DNA from: Microbacterium trichothecenolyticum
Lineage (GTDB): Bacteria > Actinomycetota > Actinomycetes > Actinomycetales > Microbacteriaceae
Length of the DNA: 64,000 nucleotides
Reading direction: 5' to 3'
Assembly: GCF_000956465.1 (NCBI RefSeq)
Contig: NZ_JYJA01000037.1
Span: 124,001-188,000 of the forward strand
Below, in pieces: positions 8,405-16,696 of the stretch. A program made the translations under genes and the position numbers. The stretch's first letter is position 1. The number at the start of each line of letters is the position of its first letter. The notes under the pieces are model-generated. The model was not told the DNA's origin. It did not search any database and was given only the letters and a program-made list of their open reading frames with translations.

Positions 8405-9043
8405 TCACGGCAGGGCGTCGAGGATGCCCTGCAGCGTCTCCTGGTCGGCCTCGGCCTGCTTCAGCACCTCTTCGGCCGATCCGGCTACAGCCGGATGCGG
8501 GTCGCCCTCGAGGATGAGCGTGACCAGCGCGATCATCCCGGCATTCTGCGCCTGGAGGATCTCTGCGAAGCGGCGCTCGGCATCGGGGTGCTGCGCGTCG
8601 ACGAACCCCTGCAGAATGCTCCACGACGGCATGCCGGGCATCTGCGCGTGGTCGGCGCCGTGGCCGCCGCACGGCCCGTCGGCCGGCGGCTCGGCAGGAC
8701 GCGCATCCGCCCATGAGAGGTACCACGCCCGCAGGTCTTCGAGCTCGTCTTCGCTGCGCGCCGCGATGCCGGTGGCGAACCCGCTCGCCCCGGCGTCGAT
8801 CCCCTGCTTGCGCAGCAGGGTGTCTGCGAGTTCCTGCTCCTTGACCCGGTAGTAGATCATCGCCTCGACGTAGCAGTAGTCGTCGGCCGTCACCGGTGCC
8901 GTGGGCGACGCCGAGGGCGACGAGGACGCCGAGGGCGCTGCATCCGTGTTCCCGGCCGTTGCGGCGATCGCAAGCCACACGCCGACCCCCGCCGTCGCCA
9001 GCGCGAGCGTCAGCGCGACGACGAGAACCACTGTGCGGCGCAC
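8405..9043 (-). CDS. Degenerate DUF305-like exported protein
   Basis: 212 residues, signal/anchor at about 5-28, then a Ser/Pro linker and a domain that follows DUF305 in outline: DDYCYVEAMIYYRVKEQELADTL, a GPCGGHGADHAQMPGM stretch, then EILQAQNAGMIALVTLIL. The paired His motifs of the family are replaced (MIYYRV and AQNAGMIAL), so classical metal binding is unlikely. Start ATG 9041-9043. It may have a structural or partner role with the intact DUF305 proteins elsewhere in the window. Confidence 0.7.
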   Translation of the reverse strand: MRRTVVLVVALTLALATAGVGVWLAIAATAGNTDAAPSASSSPSASPTAPVTADDYCYVEAMIYYRVKEQELADTLLRKQGIDAGASGFATGIAARSEDELEDLRAWYLSWADARPAEPPADGPCGGHGADHAQMPGMPSWSILQGFVDAQHPDAERRFAEILQAQNAGMIALVTLILEGDPHPAVAGSAEEVLKQAEADQETLQGILDALP

Positions 9044-9088
9044 GCGAGACCTTCCGGATCGGGAGCGATCCGCCGGGGTCGGGATGCG

Positions 9089-11143
9089 TCAGCGCTTGCC
9101 GGTGCCGAAGATCCCGCGGATCACCCCACCCAGTATCGTCTGGGTCGACTTCGAGTTGAGAATCTGCTCGATCGGCGATTTCTGGGCCGACCGCGACGTG
9201 CGCGTCGTGCCGGCCGTCTTCTTGAGCAGACGCTCGTACTCCTGCTGCGCCTTCTTCTCGGCCGCAGCGCTGGCCCTGTCGGCCGCGGCCTGCTGCTTGT
9301 CGATCGCGGCCTTCTGCTTCGCATACTCGGCGTCGGCCTTCGCCTTCGCCAGAGCAGCGTCCTCGGCGGCGGCCGCGTCGTCGGCGGCCTGCATCTTCTT
9401 CGCGAGGATCTCGCGCGCCGACTCCCGGTCGATCGCCGTGCCGTACTCGGCCAGGAGGGGCGACGCGTTCACGGCCGCGACGATCGCCGGCTCCGGCGTC
9501 GGCGACATGAGCCCCTGCGGCGCGCGCAGCCGCGTCCAGGCGACCGGCGTCGGTGCGCCCTTCTCGCTCATCACGGTGACGATCGCCTCCCCCGTGCCGA
9601 GCTCCTGCAGCACCCGCTCGAGGTCGTAGCCCGACTTCGGGTAAGTGCCGACGGTCGCGCGCAGCGCCTTGGCATCGTCGGGTGTGAAGGCGCGAAGGGC
9701 GTGCTGCACGCGCGAGCCGAGCTGGCCGAGCACGTCGGACGGCACGTCCTTCGGAGTCTGCGTCACGAAGAAGACGCCGACGCCCTTCGAGCGGATGAGT
9801 CGCACCGTCTGCACGATCGCCGCGAGGAAGTCCTTCGAGGCGTCCTTGAACAGCAGATGCGCCTCGTCGAAGAAGAACACCAGCTTCGGCTTGTCGGCGT
9901 CCCCCACTTCGGGGAGGATCTCGAACAGCTCGGCCAGCAGGTACATCAGGAACGTCGAGAACAGCGCCGGCTTGTCGATGACTCCGGGCACCTCGAGCAG
10001 GCTGATGACGCCGCGGCCGTCGGGCGCCGTGCGGATGAAATCGGCGACGTCGAACTCGGGCTCGCCGAAGAACACGTCGGCTCCGGCATCCGCGAAGGTG
10101 ATGAGCTCGCGCAGGATCACGCCGGCCGTCGCCGCCGACAGGCCACCGAGCTCCTTGAGTTCGGCCCTGCCCTCGTCGCTCGTGAGGTGCGTGAGCACGG
10201 CGCGCAGGTCCGACAGGTCGACGAGCGCCAGGCCGTTCGCATCGGCGTAATGGAACACGAGGCCGAGGCTCGACTCCTGCGTGTCGTTGAGGCCGAGCAC
10301 CTTGCTGAGCAGCAGCGGGCCGAAGCCCGACACCGTCGCCCGAACCGGCACGCCTTTTCCGACGCCGCCCAGCGCGAAGTACTCGGTGACGGATGCCTCG
10401 GGCTTCCAGTCCTGACCGATCGCCTGTGTGCGGGCGAGGAGCTTCTCGCTGGGTTCCCCGGGCGTCGCGACGCCCGACAGGTCGCCCTTGATGTCGGCGG
10501 CGAACACGGGCACGCCCTTCGCCGCGAGCTGCTCGGCGAGCCCCTGAAGCGTGCGCGTCTTGCCCGTGCCGGTCGCGCCCGCGACGAGCCCGTGGCGGTT
10601 CATCATCGGCAGCGGGATGCGGATCTGCGCCGCGGGGACGGGGTCTCCGTTGAGAAGGGCGCCGAGATCGAGGGTCGCGGTCGCCGGGTCGAAGGTGTAC
10701 CCGGTCCGCACCTTCTCGACCTCTTGTTCGGTGAGAGGGCCGTGTTGCGTCTGCTGCGGGGTTGATCCGCTCGGAGTCTGTTCCCGCGCGGTCGATTCCG
10801 AGGCGGGCGCTCGCGCAGGCCCCTGAGCCTGCGACCCCTCCCCCGTCGCCGTCCTTATTTGAGGATCTGAGCCGAATTGAGCAGCCGCGCCTCCGGAAGC
10901 TCCCGCCTTCCCGCTCTCGTCCTCAGATGAGGATGCGTCGGGCGCGGGTGCACCGGTCGCCCTGGCCTTCGCGGCCGACGCCTCCGCAGCGGCGAGCGCG
11001 GCCTTGGCCTGAGCGGCCTTCAACTGTGCCTCCGCGGCCTCGGCCTCGGCGCGAAGTCGCGCGAGTTCCGCCTCGGCGGCGGCGACGGCCGGATCGGACG
11101 CCGTGGAGTCGGACGCGGGCGGATCGGGCACGGCGGAGGTCAT
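9089..11143 (-). CDS. HerA-like ATPase (DUF853 family) with coiled-coil N-terminus
   Basis: 684 residues. Residues about 20-65 are an Ala/Glu-rich coiled coil, 66-135 a low-complexity linker, and from about 150 the HerA/FtsK-like ATPase of the DUF853 family. Walker A is GATGTGKTRT (about 189-198), Walker B LVFFFDEAHLLF, followed by VGVFFVTQTPKDVPSDVLGQLG and a C-terminal Ala/Lys coiled coil (about 570-640). Typical DUF853 proteins are near 500 residues, so the N-terminal extension is extra. Start ATG 11141-11143. Family members are presumed DNA-translocating ATPases; the role is not established. Confidence 0.85.
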   Translation of the reverse strand: MTSAVPDPPASDSTASDPAVAAAEAELARLRAEAEAAEAQLKAAQAKAALAAAEASAAKARATGAPAPDASSSEDESGKAGASGGAAAQFGSDPQIRTATGEGSQAQGPARAPASESTAREQTPSGSTPQQTQHGPLTEQEVEKVRTGYTFDPATATLDLGALLNGDPVPAAQIRIPLPMMNRHGLVAGATGTGKTRTLQGLAEQLAAKGVPVFAADIKGDLSGVATPGEPSEKLLARTQAIGQDWKPEASVTEYFALGGVGKGVPVRATVSGFGPLLLSKVLGLNDTQESSLGLVFHYADANGLALVDLSDLRAVLTHLTSDEGRAELKELGGLSAATAGVILRELITFADAGADVFFGEPEFDVADFIRTAPDGRGVISLLEVPGVIDKPALFSTFLMYLLAELFEILPEVGDADKPKLVFFFDEAHLLFKDASKDFLAAIVQTVRLIRSKGVGVFFVTQTPKDVPSDVLGQLGSRVQHALRAFTPDDAKALRATVGTYPKSGYDLERVLQELGTGEAIVTVMSEKGAPTPVAWTRLRAPQGLMSPTPEPAIVAAVNASPLLAEYGTAIDRESAREILAKKMQAADDAAAAEDAALAKAKADAEYAKQKAAIDKQQAAADRASAAAEKKAQQEYERLLKKTAGTTRTSRSAQKSPIEQILNSKSTQTILGGVIRGIFGTGKR

Positions 11144-11147
11144 GCGC

Positions 11148-11813
11148 TCAGCCTAGCCACGGGCGTTTCGCCGAGGCAGCCATCCCCTCCCGTGCCATCG
11201 GAACCGCGAACGCCGCCGCCACGATCAGCGCCGCCCCGGCGCCGAGCAGTGCGCCGCCGACCGTGTCGCTCAGCCAGTGTGCGTGAAGGTAGGTGCGGCT
11301 GAAGGCCATGAGCACGACCCACGCAGCACCCACGACAGCTACCCACACGCGCGGGAAGATGACCACCGCGGCGACCGCGATCGTGGCGGCGTTGGTCACA
11401 TGCCCCGACGGGTATGAACCGTAGTCCGAGACGACGAGGATGTCTTCGGGGCGCACGCGGCCGAACACGTGCTTCAGCACCTGCACACCCGCTGCCGACA
11501 CCGCCTCAGCGGCGAGGAAGTACGCGGCCGCCCACGGCCGCCGCAGTACGACGAGCGCGATCGCACCGCCGATGGGCACCGCGAGGACGCCGACCCACCC
11601 TCCACCCAGGAAGTTCATGACCTGGGAGAACCCGGTCAGTGCCGGATGCCACAGCTCGGCCACGAGCAGATTCCACGCCGTGTCGATGGCGAACGGCTCG
11701 TCGCCGCGCGCGAGGATCCACCAGCCCAGCAGGCACGACAGCAGGACCAGGGTCGATCCCACCGCCAGGTAGGCGATGACCGGAGCGGCCACCCGCCGCT
11801 GGACTGTCGTCAT
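11148..11813 (-). CDS. PAP2-family membrane phosphatase
   Basis: 221 residues from ATG 11811-11813 (an upstream ATG at 11871-11873 would add 20 residues; neither has a strong ribosome site). Six hydrophobic segments are visible. The three acid-phosphatase motifs are KHVFGRVRP, YPSGH and SRTYLHAHWLSD, giving all catalytic residues for lipid or isoprenyl pyrophosphate hydrolysis at the membrane. It ends five bases before the HerA-like gene on the same strand. Confidence 0.88.
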   Translation of the reverse strand: MTTVQRRVAAPVIAYLAVGSTLVLLSCLLGWWILARGDEPFAIDTAWNLLVAELWHPALTGFSQVMNFLGGGWVGVLAVPIGGAIALVVLRRPWAAAYFLAAEAVSAAGVQVLKHVFGRVRPEDILVVSDYGSYPSGHVTNAATIAVAAVVIFPRVWVAVVGAAWVVLMAFSRTYLHAHWLSDTVGGALLGAGAALIVAAAFAVPMAREGMAASAKRPWLG

Positions 11814-11993
11814 CGCCCCATTCTGCCCGGAGGGCTCGTCCGCACCACCCCCTTGCGGACCGGCGCGCCGCATGCCAGAACCCGGCGACCACAGACGTCG
11901 GCTCGGCGCAGACGCGCGGACACCGGGTGGGCAGAATCGGGCGGCCGTCCGGTGCTATCGTGCGGTTTCATCCGCGAGCACGAGGGGGTCCCG

Positions 11994-12491
11994 ATGGCAT
12001 CGGTGGTCGATGTGGTGCGCCGGCTCATCGCACCGCTCACCCGCACGAGGGTGTTCCGCCGCGTGATCGGCCCCGCGTTCTTGCCGCCGGTCGAGCGGTT
12101 CGTCGCCTGGGTGTCGCGAGGACGCGTGCAGGTGAGCGCCCTGCTGGTGCCGTCGCTCGTGCTCCACACCGTCGGCGCGAAGTCCGGCGAGCCGCGGGAC
12201 GTGCCGCTCATGTACACGCCCGACGGGCACGGTCGCGCCATCGTGGCCGGCACGAACTTCGCCGGAGCCCACCATCCGGCATGGACCGCGAACCTGCTCG
12301 CCCACCCCGACGCCGCGATCACCGTGCGCGGGCAGCGCATGCCCGTCCGCGCCACGCCGGTTCCCGCGTCCGAGCGCGACGCAGTGTGGGAGCTCATCGA
12401 GGCCCAGTGGCCCGGCTACCGCAACTACGAGCGCGAGTCCGGGCGCACCGTCCGGCTCTTCAGCCTGCAGCCCGTGCGGCCGCCTGCCTGA
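11994..12491 (+). CDS. Deazaflavin (F420)-dependent nitroreductase-family protein
   Basis: 165 residues from ATG 11994-11996 behind GAGGGGGTC. The segment VLHTVGAKSGEPRDVPLMYTPDG, then VAGTNFAGAHHPAWTANLLAHPDA, is the signature of the Ddn-like split-barrel family of actinobacteria, which uses F420H2 to reduce quinones or nitro compounds. A substrate cannot be named. It is convergent with the next gene with seven bases between stops. Confidence 0.85.
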   Translation: MASVVDVVRRLIAPLTRTRVFRRVIGPAFLPPVERFVAWVSRGRVQVSALLVPSLVLHTVGAKSGEPRDVPLMYTPDGHGRAIVAGTNFAGAHHPAWTANLLAHPDAAITVRGQRMPVRATPVPASERDAVWELIEAQWPGYRNYERESGRTVRLFSLQPVRPPA

Positions 12492-12498
12492 CGCCGGC

Positions 12499-13854
12499 TC
12501 AGGGCGCGAGGCGCTCCACCGTGCGCGGGCGCACGACGAACCACAGCGCCAGCACGCCGATGACGGCGCACCCGACCATGACCGCCGCCATCGTCGTGGC
12601 GGTGATGCCGGCGTCCTTCGCGATCCATCCCACGAGGGGCGAGATCAGGCCCGCGACGCCGAAGTTCGTCGCGCCGATGATCGACTGCGCGGTGCCCGCG
12701 GCCTTGCCGTGGCGGTCGAGCGCCAGCACCTGCACGCAGGGGAACGTGAAGCCGCACGCCGTCATGAAGACGAAGAGCGGCACGATCGTGCCCCACAGGC
12801 CCAGGCCCATCTGGTCGGTGACGATGATGGCGGATGCTGCGACCACGAGCACCGCGGTCGACCAGGCCATGACCCACTGCGGGCCGAAACGTGCCGCCAG
12901 ACGCGAAGCGGTCTGCACGCCGACGACGACGCCGAGGGAGTTGACGGCGAACATGAGCCCGTACTGCTGCGCGGAGAGGCCGTAGCTCAGCTGGAAGAGG
13001 AACGACGAGCTCGACAGGTACGAGAACAGGCCCGAGAAGGTCATGCCGCCGATGATGAGCACGCCGATGAAGACGCGGTCGCCGAAGACGCTCCGGTAGC
13101 GCTGCCAGACGGTCGTGGCGCCCTTGTCGTGGCGACGCGCGGGCGGCAGCGTCTCGGGGAGCAAGACGATCGACGCGACGAGCATGACCGCGCCATACAC
13201 CGCGAGGACGACGAAGATCCCCCGCCACGGCATGACAGCGAGGAGGGCCGAGCCGACGAGCGGCGCGAGCACCGGGGCGACGCCCGACACGAGCGCGAGC
13301 CGCGAGAGCATGACGACCAGGCGGCGGCCGCCGAACAGGTCGCGGACGATCGCGGCGGCGACGACGCCACCGGCCGCGGCGCCGGCACCCTGCAGCACGC
13401 GGGCCACCGACAGCAGTTCGAGCGTGGGCGCGAGCGCCGCGCCGACGCTGGCCACGACGTGCAGCGCGGTCACCGACAGCAGGGGGATGCGCCGACCGAC
13501 CTTGTCGCTCAGCGGGCCGACGATGAGCTGTCCCAGGGCGAAGCCGATCATCGTACCCGTGAGGGTCAGCTGGATCATCGCGGCTGTGGTCTGGAAGTCC
13601 GCCTCGAGCACCGGGAACGCCGGCAGGTAGAGGTCGATCGTGAACGGGCCGAGCGCGGTGAGCGCGCCGAGCAGCACGATGTAGAGGACCCGGCGGCGGT
13701 GCGGGATCGAATCGCCCGGGTGGAGCACGATCGGCGCGGTGGCCGGGTTGCTGCCGAGCGTGCGGATGGCGCCCGTGGCCGTGGGCTGCGGCTTGGGTGG
13801 GGCGGGGAGGTGGGCTTCGGGCTTCTGCGTGGGGATGGAGGCGGTGTCGAGCAA
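12499..13854 (-). CDS. Bcr/CflA-type MFS drug exporter
   Basis: About 451 residues with 12 membrane segments starting near residue 55. LGALTALGPFTIDLYLPAFP and GQLIVGPLSDKVGRR are the helix-1 and A-motif of the Bcr/CflA subfamily of drug:H+ antiporters. The frame is open far upstream and contains no ATG before the first helix. I chose TTG 13852-13854, with a weak GAAG seven bases upstream; a GTG about 40 codons later is possible. The 5' region contains a 14-nt palindrome likely to be an operator. Confidence 0.82.
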   Translation of the reverse strand: MLDTASIPTQKPEAHLPAPPKPQPTATGAIRTLGSNPATAPIVLHPGDSIPHRRRVLYIVLLGALTALGPFTIDLYLPAFPVLEADFQTTAAMIQLTLTGTMIGFALGQLIVGPLSDKVGRRIPLLSVTALHVVASVGAALAPTLELLSVARVLQGAGAAAGGVVAAAIVRDLFGGRRLVVMLSRLALVSGVAPVLAPLVGSALLAVMPWRGIFVVLAVYGAVMLVASIVLLPETLPPARRHDKGATTVWQRYRSVFGDRVFIGVLIIGGMTFSGLFSYLSSSSFLFQLSYGLSAQQYGLMFAVNSLGVVVGVQTASRLAARFGPQWVMAWSTAVLVVAASAIIVTDQMGLGLWGTIVPLFVFMTACGFTFPCVQVLALDRHGKAAGTAQSIIGATNFGVAGLISPLVGWIAKDAGITATTMAAVMVGCAVIGVLALWFVVRPRTVERLAP

Positions 13855-14242
13855 CAGTGGACTTCGTTTCGTGGCAAGGGGTTCGACGGGGCGGTGGACG
13901 AGGCGGAGCGGCGTCGACACCGGCTGAGCCGGTCTGGGCGCGCAGGGAGGAACGGACCGAGATGACGCGGGTCGTCCGGCGCTGCCGATCGGCACCGGGG
14001 CCCGCACGATAGACCGAGAAGGTCGAATCGATTCGAGTACCCATGATAACGGATGCCTCCGCCCTGCCCGCAAGCGGTATCCCGTGGCCGTGCCGGGGGC
14101 GGGCCACGGCGGCGCTGTCGGCTCCTTCCCAGGGGGCCGACTCATGCACTCGCATAGGATGAGGACAACCCGTCAGCCGCTCTCGAGCGGTTCGCGCCGG
14201 GCGCGGCATCCCCCTGTTCATCGATTGGCAGAGATCACGAGC
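13855..14242. other. Divergent intergenic region (388 bp)
   Basis: It separates the exporter from the DUF3105 gene. It holds the palindrome at 14023-14036 and one ACGGATGC octamer at about 14048. I see no convincing small ORF or RNA. The true exporter start may lie inside it. Confidence 0.4.
14023..14036. promoter_or_regulatory. 14-nt perfect palindrome, candidate operator of the MFS exporter
   Basis: TCGAATCGATTCGA is self-complementary over all 14 bases. On the minus strand it is followed by a TATCGT-like -10 sequence near 14007-14012, so a bound repressor would cover a promoter reading into the exporter. No regulator gene is adjacent. Confidence 0.45.
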
Positions 14243-14953
14243 ATGACCCCGACCCCCGACGACAAGCGTAAGAGCGGCAACCCCGCCACCCAGGCGAAGA
14301 TCGACCTCACGGTCAAGCAGCAGCGTGAGCAGAAGCGCCAGGAGAAGCTCGCGGAGTACCAGAAGCAGCTCGCCAAGCGCAAGCGCGGCAAGCTCGTGTG
14401 GTGGATCGTCGGCTCGACCGCCGCCGTGCTGGTCGTCGCGGCGATCGTCGCATCGATCGTCTTCGCGCCGGCTCCCGCCCCGTCGTACGCTCGCGGTGAC
14501 AGCGACGGCAGCGGCATCGAGGGCGTCGAGACGTTCACGAACACGGCGAACCACGTCGAGGGCGCAGTCGACTACCCGCAGTCTCCCCCGGCCGGCGGCG
14601 ACCACAACGCCATGTGGCTCAACTGCGGCGTGTACACGGAGCCGGTTCCGAACGAGAACGCCGTACACGCGCTCGAGCACGGCGCGGTATGGGTCACGTA
14701 CGACCCCGCGCAGGTGTCCGCCGACGACATCGCGAAGCTCGAGGGCGAGCTGCCCTCGACCTACACGGTGCTCTCGCCCTACAACGACATGGACACCCCC
14801 ATCGCCCTCAGCGCATGGAACGCGCAGCTCAAGATCGACTCCGCCGACGACGAGCGCATCGAGGAGTTCATCAAGGCGTACTGGAAGAGCACCAACGCCC
14901 CCGAGCCGAACGCCGCCTGCACCGGCGCGCACGACGCCCCCGGCAAGAAGTAG
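14243..14953 (+). CDS. DUF3105 membrane-anchored protein
   Basis: 236 residues. Residues 1-50 are highly charged (KQQREQKRQEKLAEYQKQL, probably a cytoplasmic helix), about 51-73 is one membrane segment, and the rest is an extracytoplasmic DUF3105 domain. Typical sequences are PPAGGDHNAMWLNCGVYTEP, ENAVHALEHGAVWVTY and a late Cys (AACTGAH). Start ATG 14243-14245. Followed after seven bases by a DUF305 gene on the same strand; such pairs recur in actinobacteria (family knowledge). Function unproven. Confidence 0.88.
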   Translation: MTPTPDDKRKSGNPATQAKIDLTVKQQREQKRQEKLAEYQKQLAKRKRGKLVWWIVGSTAAVLVVAAIVASIVFAPAPAPSYARGDSDGSGIEGVETFTNTANHVEGAVDYPQSPPAGGDHNAMWLNCGVYTEPVPNENAVHALEHGAVWVTYDPAQVSADDIAKLEGELPSTYTVLSPYNDMDTPIALSAWNAQLKIDSADDERIEEFIKAYWKSTNAPEPNAACTGAHDAPGKK

Positions 14954-14960
14954 GCCGCGC

Positions 14961-15635
14961 GTGTCGGACGAGCCCTCGGCGGGAAGCGCCCGGCGATGGT
15001 TCGTCATCGCCGTCGCGCTCATCCTCATCGCGGGCCTCGCGTTCGCGGTGGGACGCTTCTCGACGTTCGGCTCACAGGCGGCCGCGTCGAGCCCGGGCAC
15101 GAACTCGCCTGAGGCCGGGTTCTCGCGCGACATGCAGGTGCACCACGCTCAGGCGATCGAGATGGCGATGGAGATCTACCGCAAGACCGACGACGACGAG
15201 CTTCGCGTGCTCTCGTACGACATCGCGACGGGTCAGGCCGGCCAGCGCGGCGAGATGTTCGACTGGCTCGTGCGGTGGGGTCTCCCGCAGTCCGGCGGAC
15301 CGATGATGCAGTGGATGGACGCCTCCGACGCGGACCACACGCACGGCGGCACGTCCGCCGAGCCGATGAGCGACGAAGAGGCCCACGAAGCGATGGGAAT
15401 GGCGTCGGCCGACGAGATCGCCGCGCTCAAGGCGGCGACAGGCGTGGCGGCGGACTGCCAGTTCCTGACGCTGATGATCCGCCACCACGAGGGCGCCATC
15501 CCGATGGCGGAGGCCCTCCTCGAGCTCGGCACCGACGCTCGCGCCCTCGAGGTCGCGACCGCGATCAAGAACGGTCAGACGGCCGAGATCGACGCGATGC
15601 AGTCGATCCAGGCGCGGCTCGGCTGCACCGGCTGA
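14961..15635 (+). CDS. DUF305 protein, membrane-anchored
   Basis: 224 residues from GTG 14961-14963. One membrane segment at about 12-33, then an intact DUF305 domain: FSRDMQVHHAQAIEMAMEIY and FLTLMIRHHEGAIPMAEALL give both His pairs, with Met- and His-containing loops between. Co-transcribed with the DUF3105 gene. Metal handling outside the membrane is plausible but inferred. Confidence 0.88.
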   Translation: MSDEPSAGSARRWFVIAVALILIAGLAFAVGRFSTFGSQAAASSPGTNSPEAGFSRDMQVHHAQAIEMAMEIYRKTDDDELRVLSYDIATGQAGQRGEMFDWLVRWGLPQSGGPMMQWMDASDADHTHGGTSAEPMSDEEAHEAMGMASADEIAALKAATGVAADCQFLTLMIRHHEGAIPMAEALLELGTDARALEVATAIKNGQTAEIDAMQSIQARLGCTG

Positions 15636-15660
15636 CGCCGAAACGAGAGCGCCACCAGAA

Positions 15661-15705
15661 ACGGATGCCGCGGGCCTGCGTGAGACGCAAGCCCGCGGCA
15701 TCCGT
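15661..15705. terminator. Bidirectional terminator hairpin built from the ACGGATGC octamer
   Basis: A perfect 15-bp stem (ACGGATGCCGCGGGC at 15661-15675, complement at 15691-15705) is extended after one mismatch by TGCGT/ACGCA around a GAG loop. It lies between convergent operons ending at 15635 and 15719. Both ends of the stem carry the enriched octamer. Confidence 0.8.
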
Positions 15706-15718
15706 TGTCTCTTGTCGA

Positions 15719-16696
15719 TCAGCCCTTCGTCGCGCCGGCCATGAGCCCGCGCACGAAGAACCGCTGCAGCGCGAGGAACACGATGATCGGCACGAACAGC
15801 ACGAGGAACGCACCGGCCGACACGAGGAACCATTGGTTGCCCCAGGTGCCGGACAACGAGTTCAGCGTCTGCGTCATCGGCAGCGATGTCGTCGGGGCGA
15901 AGATCGTCGCGACGAGCAGGTCGTTCCACACCCAGATGAACTCGAGGATGGCGAACGACGCCAGCGCCGGCGTCGCGAGCGGCAGGATGATCCGGAAGAA
16001 GATCTGCCCGTGACCTGCGCCGTCGACGCGCGCCGCCTCGATGACGTCGGACGGGATCTCGGCGATGAAGTTGTGCAGCAGGAAGATCGCCAACGGCATC
16101 GCGAAGATGACGTGGGCGATCCACACCGTCGCGAAGCTGTGGTCGACCTCCCGCATCTCCAAGCCAGGGAAGATCTGCACGTCGCCGATCTCGAGCCCCC
16201 TCGAGAACAGGCTCAGCAGCGGAACGAGCGCCATCTGGATCGGGACGATCTGGAGCGCGAACACCGCGACGAACAAGAAGCCACGGCCCTTGAAATCCAT
16301 CCACGCGAACGCGTACGCAGCGAGCGACGCAACGGCGAGGGCGAAGATCGTGACCGGAATCGTGATCGCGAGCGAGTTGAGGAAGGACTCGCCGAGCGTC
16401 AAGGCGGTGCCACCCGACGTGAGCGCGGCCTGATAGTTGCCGAGAGTGAAGTCGGGGTTGGTGAAGACCGTCCACCAGCCCGTCGTCGCCGAGTCCGCGC
16501 CCGGCCGGAACGACGTGATGAGCAGGCCGAGCGTCGGGATCGTCCACAGGAAGGCGATCGCCACCGCAAGGATGGTGGCCAGGGGCGACGTCAGCCGCTT
16601 GTGCGCGAGCGCCTCGTTGCGGCGCGTCTCGCGCGCGACCCTGCGCGCCTCGGCCTTGGTGTTCTGCGGCGTGGTCTTGGAGTCGACGGCAGTCAT
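15719..16696 (-). CDS. Carbohydrate ABC transporter permease (MalG/AglG type)
   Basis: 325 residues, six membrane segments, ATG 16694-16696 sharing one base with the upstream stop. The EAA loop EAARVDGAGHGQIFFRIILPLATPAL contacts the ATPase. The periplasmic loop after helix 2 is long. Last gene of a three-gene importer operon (binding protein, MalF-type, MalG-type). No ATPase gene is present, so it probably shares a general MsiK-like ATPase, as is usual in actinobacteria. Confidence 0.9.
   Translation of the reverse strand: MTAVDSKTTPQNTKAEARRVARETRRNEALAHKRLTSPLATILAVAIAFLWTIPTLGLLITSFRPGADSATTGWWTVFTNPDFTLGNYQAALTSGGTALTLGESFLNSLAITIPVTIFALAVASLAAYAFAWMDFKGRGFLFVAVFALQIVPIQMALVPLLSLFSRGLEIGDVQIFPGLEMREVDHSFATVWIAHVIFAMPLAIFLLHNFIAEIPSDVIEAARVDGAGHGQIFFRIILPLATPALASFAILEFIWVWNDLLVATIFAPTTSLPMTQTLNSLSGTWGNQWFLVSAGAFLVLFVPIIVFLALQRFFVRGLMAGATKG

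Noticed and set aside
12425-15133. A 902-codon minus-strand frame across the MFS and DUF3105 region
   Set aside because: It is out of frame with the clear membrane-protein frame of the exporter and lies antisense to the DUF3105-DUF305 genes.
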